DNA of 64,000 nucleotides from Cyanophora paradoxa (taxonomy: Eukaryota > Glaucocystophyceae > Cyanophorales > Cyanophoraceae), in contig QPMI01000003.1 in NCBI GenBank assembly GCA_004431415.1, positions 124,001 to 188,000 of the forward strand. The letters are read 5' to 3'. Positions 33,704 to 45,079 of this stretch are shown piece by piece. A program made the translations under genes and the position numbers. Each line of letters starts with the position of its first letter. Positions within the stretch are counted from its first letter, which is position 1. The notes below the pieces were generated by a model. The model did no database searches. It saw only the letters and a program-made list of their open reading frames with translations, and was not told the DNA's origin.

Positions 33704-36700
33704 ATGCAAGGCCCCGACGGTCCCGGCGAGGACCGGGACCTCTTTGCTGTGCGTTACGTTGCCTAGCCGGCGCTCTGCGCGCTTGCCGGGCCCTGCTGGC
33801 TTCGTCTGATCCGCCCTTCGCTGCAACGCAGGAGTTCGTGCGGCTAAAGGCCGAGTGGGATGCGCGCAATGGCCGCAGCACCGGCGACGAGCAGCCCGGT
33901 GAGCCGCCACCCCGCCTCGCCTCTGCCGACCACGTTTTGAACTCCAGCGCCCGCGCTCGCAGCGGAGGCCGCCCCGGCCGCTGCTGGCAGGCGCAGGTGG
34001 GGAAAGGCGGCAGAGCCCGTTAATCCAGTGCAGGTAGAGCGCTGGAACCGCTAGCTAACCACGCGACGTGTCGCTAACGCGCGAGCAGTCCCGGCGGCCA
34101 ACAGAGCCGGGCGGGGTGCCGCCCGACCAAGCGGAGCACCTCGCCCTTCTGCAGGAACGACAGCGCTTGCTGAAGAAGCTGCGGGTGCGCGCTCCGCGCC
34201 CGCGTCACCGCGTCTTTGGCGCTGATGGCCGGATAGGAGCGGGAGCTGACGGAGGAGGAGAAGGAGAAGCAGGCGAGGGAGCGAGGCTTCAACGTGTTCA
34301 TCAGCGGAGCGAACGCGGATCGCGTGCGCGAGCAGCGGCGCCGCGAGAAGGAGGCCCGCAACGCCGTCCGCACGGCCGGTCAGACGCCCCGCGCGCCTCC
34401 CGAGCCTCCCGCCGGCGAGGGCGCCCGACACGCGCACCAGGCCCGGCGACCGCGGCAGGGCGAGATCCGTACGCGTCGGCGCCCGCGGGAGGCGGCCGGC
34501 GGCGCTGGGGTGACGCCCCCGCGACGGTCCCAATCGCCCCCGTCATCGCGACGGGCTCCGGCTCCGCGTTCTACGTGCCGTGCGTCTCCGCTCCCGGCTT
34601 GAATGGCCCTGCTGCGCACGCGCGAATCGCGGCCGGCGCAGGCTCGAGGACGGCTCGGGCGGGCCGCTCGGGCGGGGGCCCCTCCCCAAGTCCAACTCGG
34701 GCGGAGAGGGCAAGGGCGGCCGCAAGAAGTGGGGCCAGGCCCGTCCTCGTCCCGGCGTCCACCCCGCGCCGGCCTCGCCTCGCGGCTGAGGCGCGGCCGC
34801 AGGAGACGGTCTACATCCGGGCGGCGAGTGGGGAGCGGCTCTCGGCCTCGCCCAGCAAGCGGCGCCCGGGCGGCAGCAGCCGCAGCGCGACCGCCGACGC
34901 GGCCGTCGGGCCGGCGCCGGCGCCCGTCGGCAGGCGGCGGAGCAGCGGCGGGAGCGGTGCGGGGCGGGGCGGGCGGCCGGGGGCGCAGCGGGGCGCCTGA
35001 GCGCGGCCGCAGACCCCGACGTCGCCCTCGTGCCCGAGGAGGAGTCCTACGAGGCCGAGCCCTTCGAGCACGAGCCCGACCCGGGGGTGCGCCGCTCGCT
35101 GTGGGCGCGGCCCCGCCCCGGCCCGCCCGCCCGCCCGTCGCTGACCGGCCGGCCGGCAGGGGCGGTCCCGGCTGCCGAGGGCGGAGACGGGGGCGGGGCG
35201 GAGGGCGACGGGGAGGCAAGGCCGCCGGAGGGCGAGCCCGGGGCGGAGGGGGAGGGCGGGGAAGAGGCGGAGGCGGAGGCGGAGGCGGAGGAGGGCGGGC
35301 CAAGCGCCGCGCAGGGGGCCCCCATCGTCGGCGAGGTGCGCGCGCCCCGCGCTGAAACCGAAGGCGGCGGCCCGACGGGGTGAGGCGCGCGTCAGGTGGT
35401 GGCGATCGCGGACGACGCGGGGGCGGCGGAGGGCGTCGAGCTCACCGAGGCCGACGTCGCCTTCCTTCGCGTCCGCCCCGCCGCTTTCCTCCGTCCCGCC
35501 GCGACTTGCGGGCCCGAGCGTGTGGGCGGCGGGGGCGCAGTTCGCGGTGGGGCGGGACGAGGAGTCGGCCGCAGTGGAGGAGGCGAGCCTGGCCGCCCGC
35601 GAGGAAGGGGCGCCCGCCCCGGCCCCCGCCGGCGTCCCCGAGGAGGAGGAGGAGGAGGAGGAGGAGGAGGAGGAGGCGGTGGCCGGGGAGACGATCCCCT
35701 CCCCCGCCGCCTCGCACGCCTCGGTCTCGGCGCGCCCCGTGCCCCGCGCCCCGCTTCGCCGCCCGCGCGGCCCTCTGACGCGCCGGCAGCGGCCCCTGTC
35801 GGCCCCGCGGCGCCAGCGGCCGGCCTCGCCGGCGGCGGCGGCAGGGCCCGCCCCCGACGCCATCCGCGTCATGGAAGCGAGCGGTGCGCGCCGCGCCGTG
35901 GCCCACCCGCTGAATTTCTCGGGATCGACGCCCCGCCGCAGACCCGCCGGCGAGGCGCGCGGTTCGGCCCCTCTCGGCGGCGCGCCTCTCCGCCGGAGCG
36001 GGCCCCGCCGTCCCCTCCGCCGGCCTCGCCGCCGCGATCGCCGAGGCCTGCCGCCCCGCCCCTAGAACAACGCGAGCCCGGCGACGCTGACGCCCTCCGC
36101 AGGAGAACGCGCGCGCGCTGGACTCGGCGCGGCGCGCATCCGTCCCCGCCCCCGCCCCCGCAGACGAGTTCGGCGACTCGCAGCCGTTCCGCGACTCGCC
36201 CCCGCCGTCCGCCTCCGACGAGGCTCGCCTGCCCTTCTCAACCCGCGCCCCCGCGCGCCGCTGACCGGCGCCGCGCCCTCCCCGCAGCGCATGCGCTCGG
36301 TGGCGCTTGCGCGCTCCGCCGCCGTCGTCTCGTCCATCGACATGCCCCCGGCGCCCCGGCCCGCCTCGGCCGCCGCCCCGGAGCCGCGCACCCCCGCGGA
36401 CGAGCTCAGCGAGCGCATCAAGCAGATGGACACCCGCAAGCAGCGGTACCTCCTCCAGGCTCGGCCCCCTCCCCCCCGCGACGCTAAGCCCTCGGTGACC
36501 CCGCTGACTCCCCCGCCAGGTGCTGAACAAGCTGGAGAAGGCGGACGCGATGGGCGTGAACGTGTCGCTGGTGATCGACCGGCTGGACACGACCGTGCGG
36601 GAGCGGCGCAGCGCGGCCGTGCAGGGGACCCTCGGGCCCGACGCCTCCTCCGCCGGCGTCGCCGCCGCCATCCGCGAGGCCGCCCGCGCCGCCTCCGCCG

Positions 36701-39700
36701 CCGCCTCGCCGTCTCCCCTGCCGCCGCCGCCGCCGCCGCCGCCGTCCCGTCGCCCCCGGCCGCCGCCGCCGCTCCGCCCGCCCCGAAGGAGGACGCCGGT
36801 GCCGGGCAGGCGAGCGGCTCCACGCCCTCCGGCTCGCCCGCGCCCGACCCTCCCCGCAGGTGCTCACGCTCCGGATCAAATCCTCGTGGGGCAACAAGAA
36901 GTACGTGGGGCTCACAGAGGTACCCCCCGCGCTCCGCAGCGCCCGCCTCGCCTCGCTCACTGCGCTCCTAGGTGGAGCTCTTCGACGTCCGGGGCGCCCA
37001 GGCGCGCCCCCGCCCGCCCCGGCGCCTGGCCCGGCCGCTCCGCCGCTGACGACCCCTCAGATCCTGGTGGACCCGACGCGGGTGGCGTCGCGGGGGACGC
37101 CCGTCAACGGCACCCGCCTCGCCAACCTCGTCAACGGCAAGACCAAGGCGCGCGCCCCCCCGCCCGCCCCGCGCAGGCCCGCCTGACGCGCCCGCGCTCG
37201 CTCGCAGACGACGAACGAGAAGCACATGTGGCTCTCGGTGCTGCCGCCTGCGCCGCAGCCGCGGGACCTGACGATCGCGCTGCCGGCCGGGGCGCCCCCC
37301 GTCGCCCGCCTCCGCATATGGAACTACAACAAGTGCACCGCCGTGCGCCCCCGCCCCGCCCCCGCCCTCGCCCACCCCCGCCTCTCTCCCCCGCGCCCTC
37401 CGAGCGGGGCCGGCGGCGGTGCGCAGGAGCTGGACAAGGGGGCGCGGGAGGTCGAGCTGCTGCTGGACGGGCGCCCCGTCTGGTCCGGCTCCGTCGCCAA
37501 GGTCCCCGCCCCACCCCGGGCCCCGGCCCGCGCCACGCCTGCAAAATGCGCGTCTGAGGCCGCTCCCCGCCCCGCCCCGCCGCAGGGCTGCGGCAACTTC
37601 CTCTTCGACTACTCTACACCCGTCCTCCTTCCCTCGGCTGCCGGCGCCGCCCCGCCCCGCCCCTCCTCCCGCGCCGCCCTCCCGACCCCCGGGCCGAAGC
37701 CCGTGCCCGCCCTCGCCGCCGCCCCCGCGCCGGGCCCGGCGCCGCTGTCGCCCGCCGACATCGCCTCGACCCTCCCGGCCCTCGCTACGAGACGGGGACC
37801 CCGCCCCAGGGCGCCCCCGGGCCTCCCGCCGGGGGCCTCCCCGCCGGGCTCGGCCTCCTCGCTGGCCCGCGCCCCGCGGCCCGCCGACTCCGACTCCGTC
37901 TCTCTCACCTCCGCCGCCTCCGCCCGCAGCGCCGGCGCCCCGCCCCGCCCCGCCTCCTCCGCCTCCGCCTCCGCCTCCGCCCCCGCCGACTCCGCCCACG
38001 CGGGGGCAAAGCCCCTCCCCATCTTCCTGCAGAAGGACGTGCCCCCCGCGCCGGCGCCCGGATCGGCATCGGGCCCCTCGCCGCGCCCCATCTGGCTGGA
38101 CGACGACGACCGGGGGCGGGGACGGCCCCGAAGGCCGCCGCGCCGGCCCCGCGCGAGGAGAGCCCCGCCGACGGCTCCCTCTCCGCCCGCCGCCGGCCCC
38201 TCTCCGGCCGCCGCGCCGGCTCGGACAACGGTTCGGCCGGCGCGCTCCGCGCCCGCCCGCCGCCCCTCGCGCTCACCGCGCCTTCCGCAGAGGCGCCGAG
38301 GGCGCCGTCGCCGGCGCCCCCGCCGACCTCTTTGGGGCCCCTCGTCGGCCGCCCCGGCCTCCGCCGGGGCGCCCCGCCGCGCCCGAAGTCGGGCCGCCGC
38401 GCCGGCTCGATTCACTCCGACGCCTCCCCGAGGCGCCGGCCGCCTCGGCCGCCGCGCTGCCGCTGCCGCCGCCGGCGCTGGACGCTCGGGATCCGTCGCC
38501 GCGCCCGTCCTCCTCCTCGTCCGCCGCCGCTGCCGCCGTCCCGCCGCGGCCGCTCAGCGCCAGCGACCGCTCGCGGCGGCGCATGCTGCCGGTCGACGCC
38601 CCGGGCCCCCGGCCCCGGCCCAGGCGCCCTTTGAGGTCCTCTCCGTCCCCGCCGACGACCCGCTCGCGAGCGCGCCGCCGCCGGCGCCGCTGCCGGCCGC
38701 TCGGCGCTCCTCGCGGGCGCGGGAGGCGGGCGGCCCCGCGCTCTTCCCGCCCCTCGACGAGGACTCGGTGGTGCTGGGCGAGGGCGGGAGCGTGAGCCTG
38801 GGGGGCGGGGGCGGGGGCCTGGCGGGGGCCGGGAGCGTGACGGCGGGGGGCCGGCTGCGGCCGCGGAACCCGATGGAGGAGTCGTGGGACTCGCTGACGT
38901 ACTTCCAGCTGAACAACCTCTCCCGCCTCGGCTCCTCCACCGTCGGCAGCCTCGCCGCCGCCGCCGCCGCCGAGGCCGGCCCCGCCCCGCCGCCCCTCGA
39001 CGAGGACGGCGCCGCGGGGGCCGACGCCCTCGAGCAGTTCCTCAGCGAGGTCCGCCCTGGACGGCGCGCTTGCTTTGCGCGCCCGTCCCTGACCCCGCAA
39101 CGCAGCGGGAGCGGCCCTCGCCGCCCCCGGCCCCCTCCGCACCGGCCCCCGGGCCGCCCCTGCCCCCCGCCTCCCAGATCCTGAAGCCGTCCCCCGGGCT
39201 CTCCCCCTCCCCGCCCCGCGCCGCGACCTCCCTGCCGCCCCAGGCCCCCTCCCCGCCCAAGCCCGACGCCCCCGCCCCCTTCGAGATCCCCCTCGCCCCC
39301 GTCGGCCAGTCCCTGGTCCGTGCGCCCCCTTTCGCATCGTACCCCTCCCTGAATGCCGTACCCCCCAGGTCGTCAACATCCTCAGCACGTGGGGCGACCC
39401 GTACTACGTTGGCCTCTCGGGCATCGAGGTCTTCGACTCCCGGGGTACCCCCGTCAAAGTCACGAGCGTGCGCGCCCACCCGTACCCCTCCTCCCCGCCA
39501 GCATCGCCCGGCTCCCTCCCCCCCACCGACGCGCGGGGGGGCAGATCCGGGCGGACCCGCCGGACATCAACGTGCTGCCGGGGTACGGGAAGGACCCGCG
39601 GACGGCGGAGAAGCTGCTGGACGGGGTGAACCGGACGTGCGACGACGTCCACGTGTGGCTGGCGCCCTTCGCCGCAGGCAAGAACCACTTCCTCTTCCTG

Positions 39701-42624
39701 GACCTGGGTGCCCCCGTCGCCCTCGGCGCCCTCCGCTTCTGGAACTACAACAAGGCGCGCCCCGCCTCGCCCTGGCGGCCCCCGAGGGGCGCGCCGCGGC
39801 TGACGCGGGCGGCAGAGCCGGATCCACGCGGCGCGCGGGGCGAGGCAGCTGCAGGTCTCGCTGGACTCGCGCGTCGTCTTCGTGGGGGAGATCGCGCGCG
39901 CCCCGGGCACCCTCACCGGCGCCGAGCGGTGCCCCCCGCCCCTCGCCCGTCGCCCGCCGAGCCCGCCCTCTCGCCCTCGCCCGAGCCGCCTGCAGGGCCG
40001 CCGAGTGCATCCTCTTCACGTCGGACGATGCCGCGCTCGAGGCCATTGACGCCTTCTACAAGTCCCGGGTTCGAGTCCGGGGAGGTTTTTTTCGCGCGCG
40101 GCTGACGCCCGACAGGGCCTTGCGGCGCCGACGGCGGCAGAGGCGGAGGCGGAGGCGGCAGCAGCGGCGGCGGCGGCGGCGGAGCGGCCGCGGACGGCGC
40201 CCAAGGCGGGGCCGGACGGGCGCCCCGTGACGTCGGCGGCGGTGCGGCCGCCGCTGTCGGCGGCGCCGTCGGCCCCATCGGCGGCGGCGGGCCCGCTGCC
40301 GGCGGGGCGGGAGCTGCGGCTGGAGGTCCTGAGCACGTGGGGGGACCCCTACTACTGCGGCCTGACGGGCCTGGAGGTGCTGGGGGCGGACGGGCGGCCC
40401 CTTGCGCTGGCCCCCGACGGCCTGGCCGCCGACCCGCGCGACCTCAACGTCATCCCGGGCCACTCCGGCGACGAGCGCACCCTCGACAAGCTGGCGCGCC
40501 CGCCCCCCGGTCCCTTGCTCCTCCTCGAAGCCCTCTTCTGAGGCGGCGGGGCGCAGGTGAACGGGACGAACGTGACGACGGACGACCGCAACATGTGGCT
40601 CACCCCCTTCACCCAGGCCCGCCCCCCCGCCCGCCCTCTTCCCCCGCCTCGGGGCCGGGGCCGACCGGCGGGGCGGCAGGGCGCCCTCCACTGGATGTCG
40701 GCCCGCCTGGCTGCGCCCGACGCGCCGCCCGTCGCCGTCTCCGCCCTCCGCGTCTACAACTACAACAAGGCAGGCCACTCCCTTGCCCTCCCTTTCGTTT
40801 CCCGCCCCGTCCCTTTCTCACCGCCTCGCAGAACTCCGACGACACGTCGCGGGGGGTACACGCTCAAACGACGCGCCCGGCCGCGCCGCGCCGCGCCGCG
40901 CCGCCGCTGAGCGCCGCGCAGGCGAAGTGCGTGCGGGTGTACGTGGACGACACGCTCGTTTCCCCCAAGGAGGGGTACGCCTCCCGCCCGCCCCGCCCCG
41001 CCCCCCTCGGCCCGGCCCGGCGCGAGCGGCGCCCTCGCAGCTTCACGTTCCGGAAGGCGCCGGGGACGGCGGCTTTTGACTTCGGGCAGACCATCCCCCT
41101 CGGCGGCCCCGCCCCGCTTGCCGCCCCTGCCCCCGTGCGCCGCCCCGCGCCGCGCCCCGAGCGCCGCTGGAGCCATCTCTCGAGCGGGGCGGGGCGGGGC
41201 GGGCAGGCGACGGCGAGGCCGGCGTCGGTGCCGGGGACGGCGAAGCGGCGCTGCGTGGGCGATGCTGTCCGCCAGGTCCGCCCCTGCCCCGCCCCGCCAC
41301 GCCCGCCGCCGCAGCCGCCCTCCAGCCACCCGGGCGGCCCGCTCACGTGCCCCGGCCGCCCGCCCGCCCGTGCAGGACTACGATCCGCCTCTCCTTCCCT
41401 CCGGCTGTGCGCCCCGCCTCGCCCCGCGCGCTCCCCGCCCTTCCCGACGCGGCGCGGGCAGACATCCTGAAGCTCGTGCTGCTCTCCACCTGGGGCGACC
41501 CGCACTACATCGGCGAGCCGGCCCCGCCCCACCCCCCCCCCCCGACGCTGTTAGCGCCGCGCCGCTCACCGGCGCCGCCGGCAGGCCTCAACGGCATCTC
41601 CGTCTGCGACGCCTCCGGCAACCCCGTCCCCATCCCCGCCTCCGGTGGCCCCCGCCCCTCTTCCCCTTCGGATCTCCGGCCTGCCTCTGACTCGGCCCGC
41701 AGCGGTCTCGGCGGTGCCGCGGAGCATCAACGAGCTGCACGGCGTCTCCGGCGACGTCCGCACGCCCGACAAGGCGCGCCGAGCCCCTCGGGGCCCGCGC
41801 TCCCGCCCCGCGCACCCCTCGCGACGCCCGCGTTCTTGCAGCTGGTGGACGGGACGAACGACACGTGGAACGACGAGCACATGTGGCTCGCCCCCTTCAC
41901 CCGCGGCCAGGCGCGCCGCACCGCCCACCCCCGCCTGCCCCGCTCTTCCGGTCGCTCTGAGCGTCGGGGCGGGGCAGCCGCACGTGGTGTACGTGGCGTT
42001 CGAGCAGCCGGTGGCGCTCTCCGTCTTCACCCTCTGGAACTACGCCAAGACGCCCGCCCGCGGCGCCCAGGACTTCGAGGCCCGCCCCGCCCCCCTCCCC
42101 TCGCGGCGCCGTTGGCGCGCCCGTTCTGACGAGGGTGAGGGGGGGCAGCTGTATGTGGACGACCTGCTGGTGTACAAGGGGGTGGCGCGGCGGGCCCCGG
42201 AGGCCAAGCCCGGCATCCAGGACGGCCAGCTCCACTTCGCCCAGGCGAGCCGCCCCCGGGCCAGGGGCCAGGACAGCGCCCCCGCCCCTCACTTTTCTGA
42301 GGCGAGGGGCGGGCGGGGCGCAGGCGGTGGTCTTCACGGACGACGCGGCGATCGTCGCCCGCGAGCGGCCCCGCGTCTCCTTCACCCCCCAGGACTCCGA
42401 GGGTCCGCCCCCTCCTCTGGTCGGCCGGGCCGGTGCTGAGGACGGGGCGGGGCGGTGCAGGGTCCGTGCTGCTCTACAACGACTCGCGCCCGATGCTCCC
42501 GACGGTCGCCTCCTCCGTGGGCGCCGCCGCCGGGGCCGGGGCGGGGCGCCCCGCCGCCTCGCCCCCGCCCGACTCGGAGCGCCCTGCCACGTCCGTCGTC
42601 GGCGGGCGCGCCCCCTCCCGCTAG
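33704..42624 (+). CDS. KATNIP: Katanin-interacting protein (KATNIP / KIAA0556 family)
   Basis: This is a large ciliary-base and microtubule-associated scaffold. The proposed start, MQGPDGPGEDRDLF at 33704, splices to EFVRLKAEWDARNG (about 33830). The N-terminal family motif follows: AEHLALLQERQRLLKKLR (about 34127-34185), then ARERGFNVFISGANADRVR (about 34276-34330). A long Pro/Ala/Glu-rich disordered middle (about 34900-38900, with a 12-Glu run near 35640) comes next. Repeated DUF4457 modules are clear: TLRIKSSWGNKKYVGLTEV (about 36863), ILSTWGDPYYVGLSGIEVFD (about 39373) with DPPDINVLPGYGKDPRTAEK (about 39555), LEVLSTWGDPYYCGLTGLEV (about 40320), and LVLLSTWGDPHYIG (about 41475) with LVDGTNDTWNDEHMWLAPFT (about 41840). 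RxWNYNK-type strands close the modules. The stop is at 42624. There are more than 25 introns, many with GC donors after AAG codons. The gene implies that the organism builds cilia at some stage. Confidence 0.9.
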
Positions 42625-43192
42625 CCCTCACCCTGCCCCTAGCAAGCACTTCGTGCTGCGATCTCGAAGTAGACGAGTATATATATATTGATTTCGAGGT
42701 CTGCTCGTCTGAAGGGGGGTACCCAAGCAATCGGTAATCTGTACCCAGCTGCAGGAGCAGCAGAGATCAGCAGCTTGCAATTGCAGCTCAGCTCACCGCT
42801 TCTGCGCGTGCTGCGTTCGGGTCCGTGGCTGGCATGGGCACGGAAGTGTGTACTTGGAAAGATCGTTAGCTGACGCGTGCACCTGGCCTGTCGTCGGGGC
42901 TGTCGACCGGACCGTCAAGCGTATCGCGTTACGGCAGTTACGGGGCAGTTACTTTGAGCAGTTACTCTGAGCAGTTACTCTGCGTCCCGCAGCCAGGCCT
43001 AGGCCAGCCCGCGCCGTGCGCGGTCCGACAGGTCGACCGATCGAAATCCACGGCCGATTGCAGCTATAGCTAGCAGCGATCATCGACTCTCTCGTGTCTT
43101 CAGAGGCGCGCGCAGAGCGTGCTTCGCGATTCGCACTTGACGCGCAACTGCAGTCCTTGCAATTGCAATTGGCCTAGGCAACGCGTACGCGG
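42625..43192. other. Intergenic spacer between KATNIP and kinase
   Basis: The spacer has lower GC, an ATATATATAT run near 42680 and many palindromes (CAGCTG, CAATTG, GCTAGC). It holds a 13-bp tandem repeat at 42945-42983 and should contain the kinase promoter. Confidence 0.6.
42945..42983 (+). repeat. 13-bp tandem repeat, three copies
   Basis: Three head-to-tail copies of GCAGTTACTYTGA are present with exact 13-bp spacing; the third ends in C. Two partial copies (GGCAGTTACGG-like) lie just upstream. The array sits about 210 bp before the kinase start codon, so it is a possible cluster of regulatory sites. Confidence 0.85.
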
Positions 43193-44948
43193 ATGGCGGA
43201 TGCACATGGCGCGCGCTCCGGGTGCGCGATCGCTGCTCATGATCAACGACTCGTGATAGAGCTAACGTTGACGAGCCGCGGCCGGCGCTCGGGCAGAAGC
43301 GTCTACGTGCGGCTCTGTGCAGGATGCGTAGACACGGCCACAAACGCCGGCGTCCCGGCGGTGCAGCCGCAGCGAATCGACTCGGATACAGACGCCTTCG
43401 ACGAGAGAGCCTGCCCCCAGTGTAGGCGCCACCCGCTGATCATTGGCGACCTGCGCCGCCAGGATGTCTGCCCGGACCTCGACCAGATCGACACGGCTGT
43501 TGCACCGCTCCTGGAGTCCGACACACGGATGTACGCGCTCGAGGAGCTCCGGGGCTGCGGCAACTTCGGCTCGGTCTTCAGAGCCCGCTGCTCTGTGCTC
43601 GGCCTTCGCGGAAAACCCGTGGCAGTCAAGAAGTTAAAAAACAGCTCAAACTCGAGCTCCCGGTGTGTCCTCTTGAGAACGGGAATCGATTTTAGATCTC
43701 AGCTGACACAGCTGCAGCCACTCACTCTGGACAGCCGAGAAGGAAGTCCTTTTCCGCCTCCTCCGGTTGCGGTTCTACGGCGTCCCTGCGCTCCTAGACT
43801 TTTCGAAGGAGCACAGCGCCCTAGTGATGACCTACATCTCGGGCACGAGGTCCGTAGCGGCGAGACGCGCCTTGTGCTGGAATCAATTTAATTAATTAAT
43901 ATAATTAACTTTTATTTTCAGTATTTCAGAGTGGTTCGAAATGAAGGCTGCTTTTTACCGCTCTGAGGTCATCGCATTCCTGAGCCAGGTACGCTGACCG
44001 TGAGGGGTGGCTGCAGTGTTTATGCTCATGATCAGGTACTGCGGTACATGAGATTGCAGGCCTCTTTGATTCTCGGCTTCTTTCAAAAGAGATGGAAGAT
44101 CGTCCACCGGGACATTCACTGCGGCAACGTGCTTGCTTCAACTCCAGGAGGCCGGAATATGCAGTGAGAACATCATGATCATTTTTTGACGCAGCGCCCT
44201 CACTCTATTTAACTTTGCTGATACGTGTACGTGGTTTCATGCCCCAGGTTTATGTTGTGCGATCTTGGGCTGGCCGCAGACATGTACATGAACGATCACG
44301 AATGCAAAGAAAAACAGCTGCAGTGCAAAGGAACTCTGTGTCCGCAGAACGGGGTACCTCCCATTATTGCTTTCAATTGCTTGATTGCCATCAAAACATA
44401 TAACCTGCAGCAGAGCCGCTCTTTCGACCCGCAGTTTGACGTCTTCTGTGTGGCTCTCGTCGCTATCTCAATGCTCCTCGGCAAGGTCATTGAAGTCAAC
44501 ATGGACAGCGACGAGGCGGAGTCCCACCGGCGTGCTCTGGAGGCGGGCTCCGAGCCCTTCTCGAAAATTGATTCCAATCTCCGGGAGATCTTGTCTCAAT
44601 GTATGAAGGTGCTTCAATTTCTTATTTCAAACTCTTGCCGAGCATGCGGCTGCGTAGTTCTGACTCTAAATCTGTAATTTGTGTGACAGAGACCCGGTGA
44701 ACCTGCAGCTGATCGGATAAAGGATGCGGTGGATCTCTGGGCTGCGATGAACATGCGAGAGATGTTCAAAGAGGATATAGACTATTTTCGGCAAGGTATG
44801 GCTGCGGTCCGATTTGATTTCAGCTTGACTTTTCCATGACAACGGACATTTTGGAGGTTTTTTGCAAGGGGAGAGTGTCGCTGTTCAAGCCCAGGTGGAG
44901 GTGCTCGAGCGCGAGCTGCGCTCTGAGTTCTGCATGCGCAGACGGTAG
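43193..44948 (+). CDS. Atypical eukaryotic protein kinase with N-terminal CxxC pairs
   Basis: The protein opens MADAHGARSGCAIAAHDQRL. It has two CxxC pairs (CAGC at about 43320, CPQC at about 43411), a probable zinc-binding module. The kinase fold begins YALEELRGCGNFGSVFRARC (about 43533, a Gly-rich loop) and VAVKKLK (Lys, about 43625). After an intron (43665-43734) it continues EKEVLFRLLRLRFYG and VMTYISGT, then WFEMKAAFYRSEVIAFL (about 43932). The catalytic loop is IVHRDIHCGNVLA (about 44100-44140). The metal-binding motif reads FMLCDLGLA (DLG instead of DFG, about 44250). SFDPQFDVFCVALVAISMLL (about 44420) matches the subdomain IX Asp region. A C-terminal helix (VEVLERELRSEF) ends at TAG 44948. 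The core residues Lys, HRD-type Asp, Asn and DLG Asp are all kept, so it is likely active. The family is not assignable. Introns are AT-rich. Confidence 0.85.
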
Positions 44949-45079
44949 AGCATCCTGTGTGCATATGCTGTGCGCTCTGTTCTGATCATAGATTTCTTAG
45001 ATCACAGACGCGAGAATTTACTGCCTCTTCATCAGTCGCGATATCTCAGCTGTCAGGCTTGACCTCTCAGTATCAAACA

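Noticed and set aside
40008-40092. tRNA-like 3' end (B-box GGTTCGAGTCC followed by seven T)
   Set aside because: It overlaps a conserved KATNIP exon (DDAALEAIDAFYKS) and its intron start. The T-stem has a G-G mismatch and the acceptor stem only 5 of 7 pairs.
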